This document shows positions 1 through 5,198 of a DNA stretch of 8,038 nucleotides, in pieces (within the stretch, counting starts at the first letter, position 1; each line of letters begins with the position of its first letter). The DNA comes from Desulfobacteraceae bacterium (GTDB lineage Bacteria > Desulfobacterota > DSM-4660 > Desulfatiglandales > Desulfatiglandaceae). Both the position numbers and the translations under genes were made by a program. Where the stretch lies: contig JAUWPC010000150.1 in NCBI GenBank assembly GCA_030611815.1, forward strand, positions 1 to 8,038, read 5' to 3'. The notes below the pieces were generated by a model, which was given only the letters and a program-made list of their open reading frames with translations, was not told the origin of the DNA and ran no database searches.

Positions 1-66
1 GCTCAGGGGGAGAGCACTACCCTGACACGGTAGGGGTCCAGGGTTCAAATCCCTGCGTGCCTACCA
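1..66 (+). tRNA. tRNA-Val (anticodon GAC), 5' end cut by window edge
   Basis: The window opens at about tRNA position 10. The D stem is GCUC/GAGC (1-4 with 12-15). The anticodon stem is CUACC/GGUAG (17-21 with 29-33), with loop CUGACAC, so the anticodon at 24-26 is GAC, reading GUC/GUU valine codons. A 5-nt variable loop (34-38) is followed by a perfect T stem CAGGG/CCCTG around TTCAAAT (39-55). The 3' acceptor strand CGTGCCT (56-62), discriminator A63 and an encoded CCA (64-66) close the gene. The first nine bases, including the 5' acceptor strand, lie outside the window, so acceptor pairing cannot be checked. The identity is read directly from the anticodon. Confidence 0.95.
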
Positions 67-83
67 GATGATTTCAATAAGTT

Positions 84-119
84 AGGGCCGGTTGGAAATT
101 ACCGGCCCTTTCTTTTTTT
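84..119 (+). terminator. Rho-independent terminator of the tRNA-Val transcript
   Basis: A perfect 9-bp GC-rich stem, AGGGCCGGT (84-92) with ACCGGCCCT (101-109), encloses an 8-nt loop and runs straight into a T-rich tract (109-119, TTTCTTTTTTT). It lies 18 bases after the tRNA CCA end. It has the textbook intrinsic terminator form in the direction of the tRNA. Confidence 0.92.
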
Positions 120-143
120 GTAAACGTTTACAGGTTCAGAATT

Positions 144-169
144 GCCCGTAAAAAGGACTTTTTACGGGC
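144..169. repeat. 11-bp perfect hairpin
   Basis: GCCCGTAAAAA (144-154) pairs perfectly with TTTTTACGGGC (159-169) around a 4-nt loop GGAC. It is symmetric, with an A run on one arm and a T run on the other, but no T tract follows the stem, so it is not a clear terminator. It is the first internal hairpin of the nested repeat at 120-278. Confidence 0.8.
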
Positions 170-176
170 GTATCAT

Positions 177-225
177 AATCTTAATCATAATCGTGTTGAG
201 TAAGATTAGGATTATGATTAAGATT
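177..225. repeat. 16-bp perfect inverted repeat with internal direct repeats
   Basis: AATCTTAATCATAATC (177-192) and its exact reverse complement (210-225) flank a 17-nt spacer. The left arm is built from two direct copies of ATCATAATC (172-180 and 184-192, 12-bp period). It is AT-rich, unlike the neighbouring GC-rich hairpin, and its role is unknown. Confidence 0.8.
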
Positions 226-331
226 CAGAAATAGGGAAGCTATCTCATCCCTTAACCTCTGAACCCGTGAACGGCTACCTTTTTCTTGGACATATTTTGA
301 TACCCAGGGGTTTCGATTCCGACCCACTCTC

Positions 332-359
332 TTGACTAACGGTCCCCGATCATTATCTT
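332..359 (+). promoter_or_regulatory. Candidate sigma70 promoter for htpX
   Basis: TTGACT (332-337, 5/6 to the -35 consensus) is followed after 16 bases by TATCTT (354-359, 4/6 to the -10 consensus). Transcription would start near 366, about 23 bases before the htpX ATG. No better pair was seen between the repeat and the gene, but the -10 is weak. Confidence 0.4.
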
Positions 360-373
360 CGGGGGTGGATTTG

Positions 374-380
374 AAGGAGG
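374..380 (+). promoter_or_regulatory. Ribosome binding site that sets the htpX start
   Basis: AAGGAGG ends 8 bases before the ATG at 389 but only 2 bases before the in-frame ATG at 383, so 389 is the better start. Confidence 0.85.
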
Positions 381-388
381 TAATGCTT

Positions 389-1318
389 ATGGGGAACTGG
401 TTTAAGACAACCCTTTTGTTGGGCGCAATGACGGCCCTCATCGTCTGGATTGGAGGCCTTTTTGGCGGAAAACAGGGTATGATAATGGCCTTCATTCTGG
501 CCATGGGCATGAATTTTTTTAGTTACTGGTATTCCGACAAGATCGTGCTCAAGATGTACCGTGCCAAAGAGGTCGGGCCCAACGATTTTCCAGGGTTGTA
601 TAACGCGGTTAGCCAACTGGCCCACAACGCAGGTCTGCCAATGCCTCGCGTCTATATCATCCCTGAGGAGTCCCCTAATGCCTTTGCAACGGGGAGAAAC
701 CCGGAACATGCAGTAATCGCAGTTACCGAGGGGCTGCTCAAATCGATGAATGATGAAGAGGCCACCGGGGTCCTTGCCCATGAGATGTCTCACATAAAGA
801 ACAGGGACATCCTGATCGGTTCCATTGCCGCAACCATGGCTGGCGCCATTATGATCTTAGCTACCATGGCCCGCTGGACAGCCTTTTTTGGGGGAGGATC
901 AAACGACGAAGAAGGGGGGGGCGGTCTTGGCATAATCGGTCTGATTGCCATGTCAATACTTGCGCCGATCGCGGCCATGCTTATTCAGATGGCCATCTCC
1001 AGATCAAGGGAATACGTGGCCGATGCCACGGGGGCACAGCTCGCAGGCAATCCCGAAGGCCTGGCAAACGCCCTTGAGAAATTAGGGGCCTCATCCAAGC
1101 GGCTCCCCATGAAGGCCAATCCGTCCACTGCCCACATGTTTATTATAAACCCCCTCTCAGGCAAAAGCATGATGAACCTCTTCTCAACCCATCCACCTCT
1201 CGATGAAAGAATTGCCCGGCTCAGGGGGAGCAGGCCCGATCTGCCGATGGAAGAGAGGGGTGAAGACATGGGCAAGAAAGCGGCAGAGGCCATGTGGAGG
1301 CATTTGTCCGGTAAATAG
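389..1318 (+). CDS. htpX: HtpX-type membrane zinc metalloprotease (M48 family)
   Basis: This is an inner-membrane zinc endopeptidase of peptidase family M48. HtpX works beside FtsH in degrading misfolded membrane proteins, with its catalytic domain in the cytoplasm. The 309-residue product shows the HExxH motif as HEMSH at 131-135 and the third zinc ligand Glu208 in SREYVAD. Hydrophobic segments are visible near 7-24, 29-48, 141-163 and 181-203; a Gly/acidic linker (about 168-181) separates the last two. The C-terminal STHPPLDERIARL (266-278) is the usual end motif. Length is normal to slightly long for the family. The start at 389 is chosen from the ribosome binding site; a TTG start at 332 would overlap the promoter. 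The stop codon TAG is shared with the first bases of the palindromic element that follows. It appears monocistronic and convergent with the next gene. Confidence 0.95.
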   Translation: MGNWFKTTLLLGAMTALIVWIGGLFGGKQGMIMAFILAMGMNFFSYWYSDKIVLKMYRAKEVGPNDFPGLYNAVSQLAHNAGLPMPRVYIIPEESPNAFATGRNPEHAVIAVTEGLLKSMNDEEATGVLAHEMSHIKNRDILIGSIAATMAGAIMILATMARWTAFFGGGSNDEEGGGGLGIIGLIAMSILAPIAAMLIQMAISRSREYVADATGAQLAGNPEGLANALEKLGASSKRLPMKANPSTAHMFIINPLSGKSMMNLFSTHPPLDERIARLRGSRPDLPMEERGEDMGKKAAEAMWRHLSGK

Positions 1319-1450
1319 TGTCCGAACGAAAACTAGGATTTTTTGTTCAGATCAAGGAAGACGATCAGGCACTCAGATGACTGAGTGCCTGATGAGGCTG
1401 ACGTCCCGCCGAGGCGGGAGACGAAAAAGACAGTTTTCGTTCAGGCACTA
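1316..1450. repeat. MITE-like palindromic element between convergent genes
   Basis: Terminal inverted repeats of 19 bases (1316-1334 and 1432-1450) match at 17 positions, with core GAACGAAAACT/AGTTTTCGTTC, and both ends carry TA, which could be a target duplication. Inside is a perfect 13-bp hairpin (1364-1376 with 1381-1393, loop ATGA) whose arms repeat the terminal sequence AGTGCCTGA, and a 7-bp GC hairpin TCCCGCC/GGCGGGA (1404-1419). The element thus looks like two head-to-tail units (1317-1373 and 1384-1449), each with the same kinds of ends. The TAG of htpX uses its first TA, and the TGA of the opposite gene (1441-1443) lies in its right arm. It may work as a bidirectional terminator. 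The mobile origin is inferred. Confidence 0.65.
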
Positions 1451-2031
1451 AGTAGTTCCAGACCACTGAATATCCTACACGAGCTAAGGCCGATCTTATC
1501 CTTCATGGCAACCACGTAATCGGGTCTTATCTCATCTTTCCAGCGCGGATATCCGCCCTGCCAGACGTATTTGATCAGTTCCTGAAACCCGGTTCTGGTA
1601 AATCTGTAAGGACCGATTGAGACCTCTTCTGTTTCCTCGCCAATGATAAACGTGATCTCAAACGATCTTGCAAATTTTTTAATAATCTCCACAAGTTCGT
1701 CCCGGGTCCTCGCTCCTTCAGGCGTCTGCTTGAAGTCCTCGGGCCTTTCCGGGAATGGAAACCTGCGGTATACCTCACCTATGAAGCCGGTATAATGAAT
1801 TCCATGGATCGCCCCCATAAGGTCTCCGATATCTTCCGGATCTGAAATGTTGTAAACCTCCCACGATGTCTCGAAAGGTCCCTGCGGGTTTTTTTCAGCT
1901 ATTTCTATTAGATGACTGCAAAATTCTGTGGCAAAGAAGAAATAGCGATCGAGAAGAAGCATGTCGGAGTCAATATTAAAAAAACCAAAAGCAATAGTGC
2001 CGTGGCTGATGGATTTAAAGGCCAAAGGCAT
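1441..2031 (-). CDS. Conserved protein of unknown function, 196 aa
   Basis: I do not recognise a named family. The product is 196 residues, soluble-looking, acidic and rich in aromatic residues, with no signal peptide, no clear membrane span and no obvious catalytic motif. Visible features are a hydrophobic/aromatic N-terminal part (GTIAFGFFNIDSD, 11-23), a Pro/Glu-rich segment (92-106), a Lys/Glu helix-like stretch (110-122) and a Tyr/Trp-rich stretch, YVWQGGYPRW (155-164). The start at 2031 is set by AGGAAGG on the minus strand (2039-2045) with a 7-base spacer; an upstream extension to 2124 would translate repetitive DNA and is rejected. The last residues and the stop codon fall inside the palindromic element, so the natural C-terminus may have been altered. 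It is divergent from the ATPase/VWA pair and could be functionally linked, but nothing in the sequence proves it. Confidence 0.8.
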   Translation of the reverse strand: MPLAFKSISHGTIAFGFFNIDSDMLLLDRYFFFATEFCSHLIEIAEKNPQGPFETSWEVYNISDPEDIGDLMGAIHGIHYTGFIGEVYRRFPFPERPEDFKQTPEGARTRDELVEIIKKFARSFEITFIIGEETEEVSIGPYRFTRTGFQELIKYVWQGGYPRWKDEIRPDYVVAMKDKIGLSSCRIFSGLELLSA

Positions 2032-2038
2032 GGCAGTT

Positions 2039-2045
2039 CCTTCCT
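2039..2045 (-). promoter_or_regulatory. Ribosome binding site of the 1441-2031 gene
   Basis: The minus strand reads AGGAAGG, 7 bases before the ATG at 2031-2029. This picks the short start over the upstream in-frame ATG at 2124. Confidence 0.75.
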
Positions 2046-2052
2046 GTGATCG

Positions 2053-2084
2053 TCGAGTGGTCGAGTAGTCGAGTGGCTGAGTGG
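2053..2084. repeat. 8-bp tandem repeat, four units
   Basis: The units are TCGAGTGG (2053-2060), TCGAGTAG (2061-2068), TCGAGTGG (2069-2076) and CTGAGTGG (2077-2084). The array lies in the divergent intergenic space just upstream of the ribosome binding site of the minus-strand gene. A second short repetitive stretch follows (2100-2127, CAAAATC-type units). Confidence 0.8.
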
Positions 2085-2140
2085 GAAAAACAGATAGCTC
2101 CAAAATCCAAAATCCAGAACCCAAAATACTGTATATAATG

Positions 2141-2170
2141 TTGACCCGTCCGCAAAGATGCTTATATTAT
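2141..2170 (+). promoter_or_regulatory. Candidate sigma70 promoter for the moxR-VWA unit
   Basis: TTGACC (2141-2146, 5/6) and TATTAT (2165-2170, 5/6) are separated by 18 bases. The start would be near 2177, leaving a leader of about 75 bases before the ATG at 2251. It is the best promoter-like pair in the window. Confidence 0.5.
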
Positions 2171-2237
2171 CGGGTTAATTGTTCAGGCCGCGGAAGTCTA
2201 TGTTTAATAACATCTATAACAAAATCCCATTTTTTGC

Positions 2238-2243
2238 AAGGAG
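2238..2243 (+). promoter_or_regulatory. Ribosome binding site that sets the AAA+ ATPase start
   Basis: AAGGAG lies 7 bases before the ATG at 2251. The earlier in-frame ATGs at 2179 and 2200 lack a comparable site, so 2251 is preferred. Confidence 0.75.
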
Positions 2244-2250
2244 CAGAAGT

Positions 2251-3105
2251 ATGTACTCAGAGAGCAGCACAAATAGGAAATTTACCGGCGCATCCAAATA
2301 TGTCCTGGATGAAGAATTGGCCAAGATTGTAAATATCACCATGGCCCTGGAAATGCCCCTCCTTCTTAAAGGAGAGCCAGGGACCGGCAAGACCATGTTA
2401 GCTCACGCAATTGCAGAGGCCTTGAAAATGAAGCTGATCGTCTTGAATGTCAAATCGAGCATGAAGCTTGTGGAGGCCCTTTACCAGTATGATACCCTTA
2501 CGCGGCTGAACGACAGCCGTTTCGGGGACTCCAAAAGGGATGTCAGCAATATCGAGGAATATATCAAGATGGGCAAGATAGGCCAGTCTTTTGTTTCGGA
2601 AGAAAGAGTGATCCTCCTGATCGACGAAATCGACAAGGCAGACACCGATTTTCAGGACGACATGTTGGACGTCTTAGATCAGATGGAATTTGATATCATT
2701 GAAATTGACAAGACCAAAAAGGCCAAAAAGAGGCCGGTCATTATTATCACATCCAACGCCAAAAAAGACCTGTCCGATCCCTTTCTGGGCCGATGCAACT
2801 TCCATCACATTGCCTTCCCCGAGACTGATATGATGCGAGAAATTCTCATGGTTCATTTCCCTGATATAAGCAAAGACCTCTTGGATAGTTCGATCCGGGC
2901 CTTTTATAAGATGAGGGATTTCAGAGGGATTGAGAAAAAGCCTGCCACAAGAGAACTGATCAACTGGATTCGCGCCCTGCAGGCGGACCCCGATTTCAAC
3001 GTGAAGCATCTTATCAAGGGAGATCTCCCTTATTTAGGCGTTCTGTTTAAAAAGAGCCCGGATTATGCGATTGCACGAAACGCCGCCGCGCGAATGAGGA
3101 TATGA
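2251..3105 (+). CDS. MoxR-family AAA+ ATPase
   Basis: This is a cytoplasmic AAA+ ATPase of the MoxR type. Such proteins use ATP hydrolysis to remodel or insert cofactors into partner enzymes, together with a von Willebrand factor A (VWA) protein. In the 284-residue product the Walker A motif is GEPGTGKT (41-48), Walker B is ILLIDEID (121-128, Asp125-Glu126), and sensor 1 is the Asn of ITSNAKKDLSD (Asn169). The arginine finger is Arg181 in DPFLGRCNF, and sensor 2 is Arg234 in PATREL. The length fits a stand-alone MoxR ATPase, and all key residues are present. It is followed, after 82 bases containing a hairpin repeat, by the VWA gene on the same strand, almost certainly its partner. The protein client is unknown. 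Other names used for relatives (CoxD-like, NorQ/CbbQ-like) cannot be separated here. Confidence 0.92.
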   Translation: MYSESSTNRKFTGASKYVLDEELAKIVNITMALEMPLLLKGEPGTGKTMLAHAIAEALKMKLIVLNVKSSMKLVEALYQYDTLTRLNDSRFGDSKRDVSNIEEYIKMGKIGQSFVSEERVILLIDEIDKADTDFQDDMLDVLDQMEFDIIEIDKTKKAKKRPVIIITSNAKKDLSDPFLGRCNFHHIAFPETDMMREILMVHFPDISKDLLDSSIRAFYKMRDFRGIEKKPATRELINWIRALQADPDFNVKHLIKGDLPYLGVLFKKSPDYAIARNAAARMRI

Positions 3106-3111
3106 GTTAGC

Positions 3112-3165
3112 GCAAAGCGCATAGCGAAAAGCGCAAAGAGTAAGCCTATGCGCCATGCGCTTTGC
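3112..3165. repeat. GC-rich inverted repeat between ATPase and VWA genes
   Basis: GCAAAGCGCATAGCG (3112-3126) pairs with CGCCATGCGCTTTGC (3151-3165) with one mismatch in 15, around a 24-nt loop. GCGCAAAG and CTATGCGCC units recur within it (3111-3117, 3131-3138, 3146-3154, 3168-3175). It has no T tract, so a terminator is not evident. It ends 12 bases before the ribosome binding site of the VWA gene and could affect that gene's translation or message stability. Confidence 0.65.
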
Positions 3166-3177
3166 CCTATGCGCCTC

Positions 3178-3182
3178 GGAGG
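3178..3182 (+). promoter_or_regulatory. Ribosome binding site that sets the VWA gene start
   Basis: GGAGG lies 5 bases before the ATG at 3188. The upstream in-frame ATG at 3155 falls inside the hairpin repeat and is not preferred. Confidence 0.75.
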
Positions 3183-3187
3183 ACATC

Positions 3188-4381
3188 ATGTTTACCAGCT
3201 TTTTTTATCTGTTAAGACAAGTGGGGATCCCTGTGTCACCCACATCTTTTCTGCGTCTTCAAAAGGCGCTGGGCATGGGACTGATCACGTCTATTGATGA
3301 TTTCTATACTGCGGCCAGGTCGATCTTAGTCAAGAGCGAGAGGTACTTCGACCTGTATGACCAGGTGTTTGCGCACCGTTTTGAAGGGGCCGAGCTGAAA
3401 GAGCCTGAAGAATTCGAGTTATCCCAGGTGGCACAGGCCATGTTGGATGAGTGGCTGAAAGACCCCAAGAGCGTGGCCGATGCATTGGGGATTGATGAAG
3501 AGTCCCTCAACAAACTGAGCCCCGAAGAACTGCTCCAGTACTTTCTTGACCGGTTGAAAGAGCAGACAGGGGAACATCATGGCGGGGCTAAGTGGATCGG
3601 CACCGGCGGCACCTCCCCAGTGGGACATTCGGGCTATCATCCGGGCGGAATGAGGGTCGGAGGCGTTTCCAGAAACAAATCTGCGGTAAAGGTGGCCATG
3701 GACAGGAGATACCGCGATTACTCTCAGGAAGGCCCGCTCACACAGGCGCAGATTGGAGAGGCCCTGAAAAGATTGAGGAACATGGTACCCACAGGGCCCA
3801 AAGACGTGATTAATATCGATAAAACGATCTACCAGACCATGAAAAACGCCGGGGAGATAGAGATCGTGTTCGACAGGAGCGTGAAAGACCGCCTGAAGGT
3901 GATCTTAGCCATAGACAATGGCGGTTGGTCCATGGAGCCGTACATCGAGATGGTGCAGACCATTTTTAATTATGCGCGTTCCCAGTTCAAGGAACTGAAA
4001 ACGTTCTTTTTCCACAATACAATCTATGACAATATCTGGGAAGACCCTCCCAGGTTTAAGAAACCACATCCGGTTAGCGACCTGGCCCGTCGTGATCCGG
4101 AGACCCGGTTTATCATCGTCGGCGATGCAAGCATGGCCCCCTATGAACTGATGTCGACGGACGGGTCGATCCATATCGAAGAGAGATCAACGATGGCGAG
4201 CTATGAGAGGCTCCGGTTCATAGCCGATACCTTTCGGCATTCCGTGTGGCTGAATCCCAAGATGTCTGCTGAATGGCCCTATACCCGAAGCATCAATGCG
4301 ATCCGCGAGATATTTCCCATGTTCGAGCTGACCATCGACGGCCTGGAAGAGATGGTGGCCTTTCTCATGAGCGACAACTAA
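3188..4381 (+). CDS. VWA-domain (CoxE-like, COG3825-type) protein, partner of the MoxR ATPase
   Basis: The 397-residue soluble protein has an N-terminal helical region (1-130, acidic). A glycine-rich linker with GTGG, GYHPGG and VGGVS follows (about 138-161), then a C-terminal VWA-like domain (about 235-395). The metal-site loop reads AIDNGGWSM (241-249): the first Asp (243) is kept, but the classical DxSxS is replaced by D-x-G-G-x-S. Other conserved-looking blocks are FFFHNTIYD (273-281), IIVGDASMAPYE (309-320), VWLNP (353-357) and a C-terminal PMFELTIDGLEE (377-388). From memory these blocks fit the VWA/CoxE-like COG3825 proteins, which sit next to MoxR ATPases. The role is probably substrate adaptor of the ATPase; the substrate is unknown. 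Its TAA stop coincides with the start of a palindromic element. Confidence 0.85.
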   Translation: MFTSFFYLLRQVGIPVSPTSFLRLQKALGMGLITSIDDFYTAARSILVKSERYFDLYDQVFAHRFEGAELKEPEEFELSQVAQAMLDEWLKDPKSVADALGIDEESLNKLSPEELLQYFLDRLKEQTGEHHGGAKWIGTGGTSPVGHSGYHPGGMRVGGVSRNKSAVKVAMDRRYRDYSQEGPLTQAQIGEALKRLRNMVPTGPKDVINIDKTIYQTMKNAGEIEIVFDRSVKDRLKVILAIDNGGWSMEPYIEMVQTIFNYARSQFKELKTFFFHNTIYDNIWEDPPRFKKPHPVSDLARRDPETRFIIVGDASMAPYELMSTDGSIHIEERSTMASYERLRFIADTFRHSVWLNPKMSAEWPYTRSINAIREIFPMFELTIDGLEEMVAFLMSDN

Positions 4382-4598
4382 GGGCTCAACAAAAAAATAA
4401 CTTTACATTTTTGCATCCCGTCTCCACGTCATCTTCGTCCGATCTCAAACCACAGGTAAGCGAAGACTCCGAAAACATCAAAATGGCCTGCTATTCCATC
4501 AGCTTTTGTGGTTTGAGATCAAACAGGTAAGCGAAGACTTCGAATCTAACATGAATCTGGGCGCCAATTCTGCTAAGTTATTTTTTGTTGAGCCCTAA
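4379..4598. repeat. MITE-like palindromic element after the VWA gene
   Basis: The arms 4381-4403 and 4575-4596 are inverted copies, GGGCTCAAC-A(7)-TAACTT against AAGTTA-T(6)-GTTGAGCCC, differing by one base in the A/T run. TAA flanks both sides (4379-4381 and 4596-4598) and could be a 3-bp target duplication, giving a 214-bp element. Inside is a perfect 14-bp inverted repeat, GATCTCAAACCACA (4441-4454) with 4507-4520. There is also a 21-bp direct repeat with one mismatch (4453-4473 and 4524-4544, core CAGGTAAGCGAAGACT). No coding sequence is apparent. The left TAA is also the stop codon of the VWA gene. It may end transcription; transposition origin is inferred. Confidence 0.65.
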
Positions 4599-4858
4599 CC
4601 ATCGCCTGACCGAAGATCATAATATCTTGATAGTCTCGTAAAAAGTCAAAAATGCATCAATCTTTATCGGGAGGATATTCGAAACATATCACAAATTGTG
4701 ATATGTTCAGAAATCACGCATGCTCGCAATTCATGTTTTTGCCGAGTAAGGTGTTGCGATGCTTTCCAATGTGGGAAAATCCCGAGGGAAGAAAAAGGCT
4801 AAAAATTGTGGAGGCTATAATAGGGTTTTGCGAACATTTATAACGTACCGGAGATAAT
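4599..4858. other. Intergenic stretch without a convincing gene
   Basis: This stretch holds the 25-bp palindrome at 4683-4707 and a consensus TATAAT at 4816-4821, which has no -35 partner at 16-18 bases. A possible 32-codon Lys/Arg-rich reading frame (4759-4857, preceded by AAGGTG) ends just before the ORF6N pseudogene. A longer 63-codon frame (4652-4843) has no ribosome binding site and no recognisable product. None of these frames is called as a gene. Confidence 0.5.
4683..4707. promoter_or_regulatory. 25-bp palindrome, operator-like
   Basis: AACATATCACAA, one central A (4695), then TTGTGATATGTT: two perfect 12-base arms. The inner 17 bases (4687-4703) have half-sites TATCAC/GTGATA at the spacing of lambdoid repressor operators. 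It lies 150 bases before an ORF6N pseudogene, a phage-type gene. An operator role is an inference; a small hairpin in a non-coding stretch is the alternative. Confidence 0.4.
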
Positions 4859-5110
4859 ATGACAAAAATTGTTCCCATTGAATCAATTGTCCGTAAAATT
4901 ATTTTTCTACGTGGTGAATAAATTCTGTTAGATCGAGACCTTGCAGAACTTTATGGGGTAGAAACAAAACAACTAAAACGAGCAGTTCGGAGGAACATTG
5001 ATCGTTTTCCGCCGGATTTCATGTTTGAACTAACTAAAGAAGAGAATGATTCTTTAAGGTTCCAATTTGGCACCTTAACCAATGCACCCATCACACCGCA
5101 TCTATGGTAA
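4859..5110 (+). pseudogene. ORF6N/KilA-N-type DNA-binding protein, nonsense mutation and truncated
   Basis: From ATG 4859, with GGAG 5 bases upstream (4850-4853), the frame reads MTKIVPIESIVRKIIFLRGE, then TAA (4919-4921), then ILLDRDLAELYGVETKQL and onward in the same frame to a TAA at 5108-5110. Together this is the ORF6N domain found in phage antirepressor-like and accessory proteins (signature LDRDLAELYGVET, then RRNIDRFPPDFMFELTKEE). The internal TAA stands where a Lys codon (AAA) would fit, so a single base change explains it. After FQFGTLT the expected continuation (the YAFTEQGVAML-type block) is missing and the frame ends after nine unrelated codons. The gene is therefore broken twice and is only about half of a normal member. 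It is probably a relic of a mobile element or prophage. Confidence 0.8.
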
Positions 5111-5120
5111 TGGTATTGGA

Positions 5121-5167
5121 GTCTGCTCTTGACTCTTATAAATTTTCAGCAGAAGTCAAGAGTAGAC
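5121..5167. repeat. 14-bp inverted repeat upstream of rtcA
   Basis: GTCTGCTCTTGACT (5121-5134) pairs with AGTCAAGAGTAGAC (5154-5167), with one G-T pair in 14, around a 19-nt AT-rich loop. It ends 31 bases before the rtcA ATG. It could be a regulatory hairpin or the remains of a terminator; no T tract follows. Confidence 0.55.
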
Positions 5168-5198
5168 CCGATCCGTTTCACGAAATTGGTTACAAACA

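Larger units (their letters stand above)
120..278. repeat. Nested palindromic intergenic repeat
   Basis: The outer arms 120-140 and 258-278 are inverted copies matching at 17 of 21 positions; the innermost 8 bp (GGTTCAGA/TCTGAACC) are perfect. Inside are two further perfect hairpins, at 144-169 and 177-225. The left arm also contains the perfect palindrome GTAAACGTTTAC (120-131). No reading frame here looks like a gene. The whole is probably a mobile or amplified intergenic repeat (MITE-like), but no target duplication was identified, so this is an inference from structure only. Confidence 0.5.

Noticed and set aside
120..278. CRISPR-like repeats
   Set aside because: The repeats are inverted arms and short direct repeats, not regularly spaced units with unique spacers, and no cas gene is present.
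332..388. Upstream extension of htpX from a TTG at 332 or the ATG at 383
   Set aside because: 332 overlaps the putative -35 box and has no ribosome binding site. 383 is only 2 bases after AAGGAGG. The ATG at 389 has ideal spacing and gives a normal HtpX N-terminus.
1203..1451. Plus-strand open frame spanning the htpX 3' end and the palindromic element
   Set aside because: It is an out-of-frame shadow of htpX continuing through repeat DNA.
4652..4843. 63-codon open frame on the plus strand
   Set aside because: It has no ribosome binding site, runs through the 25-bp palindrome and gives no recognisable product.
4759..4857. 32-codon Lys/Arg-rich frame preceded by AAGGTG and ending just before the ORF6N pseudogene
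   Set aside because: Too short and without recognisable similarity. Possible as a leader peptide, but nothing beyond the weak ribosome site supports it.
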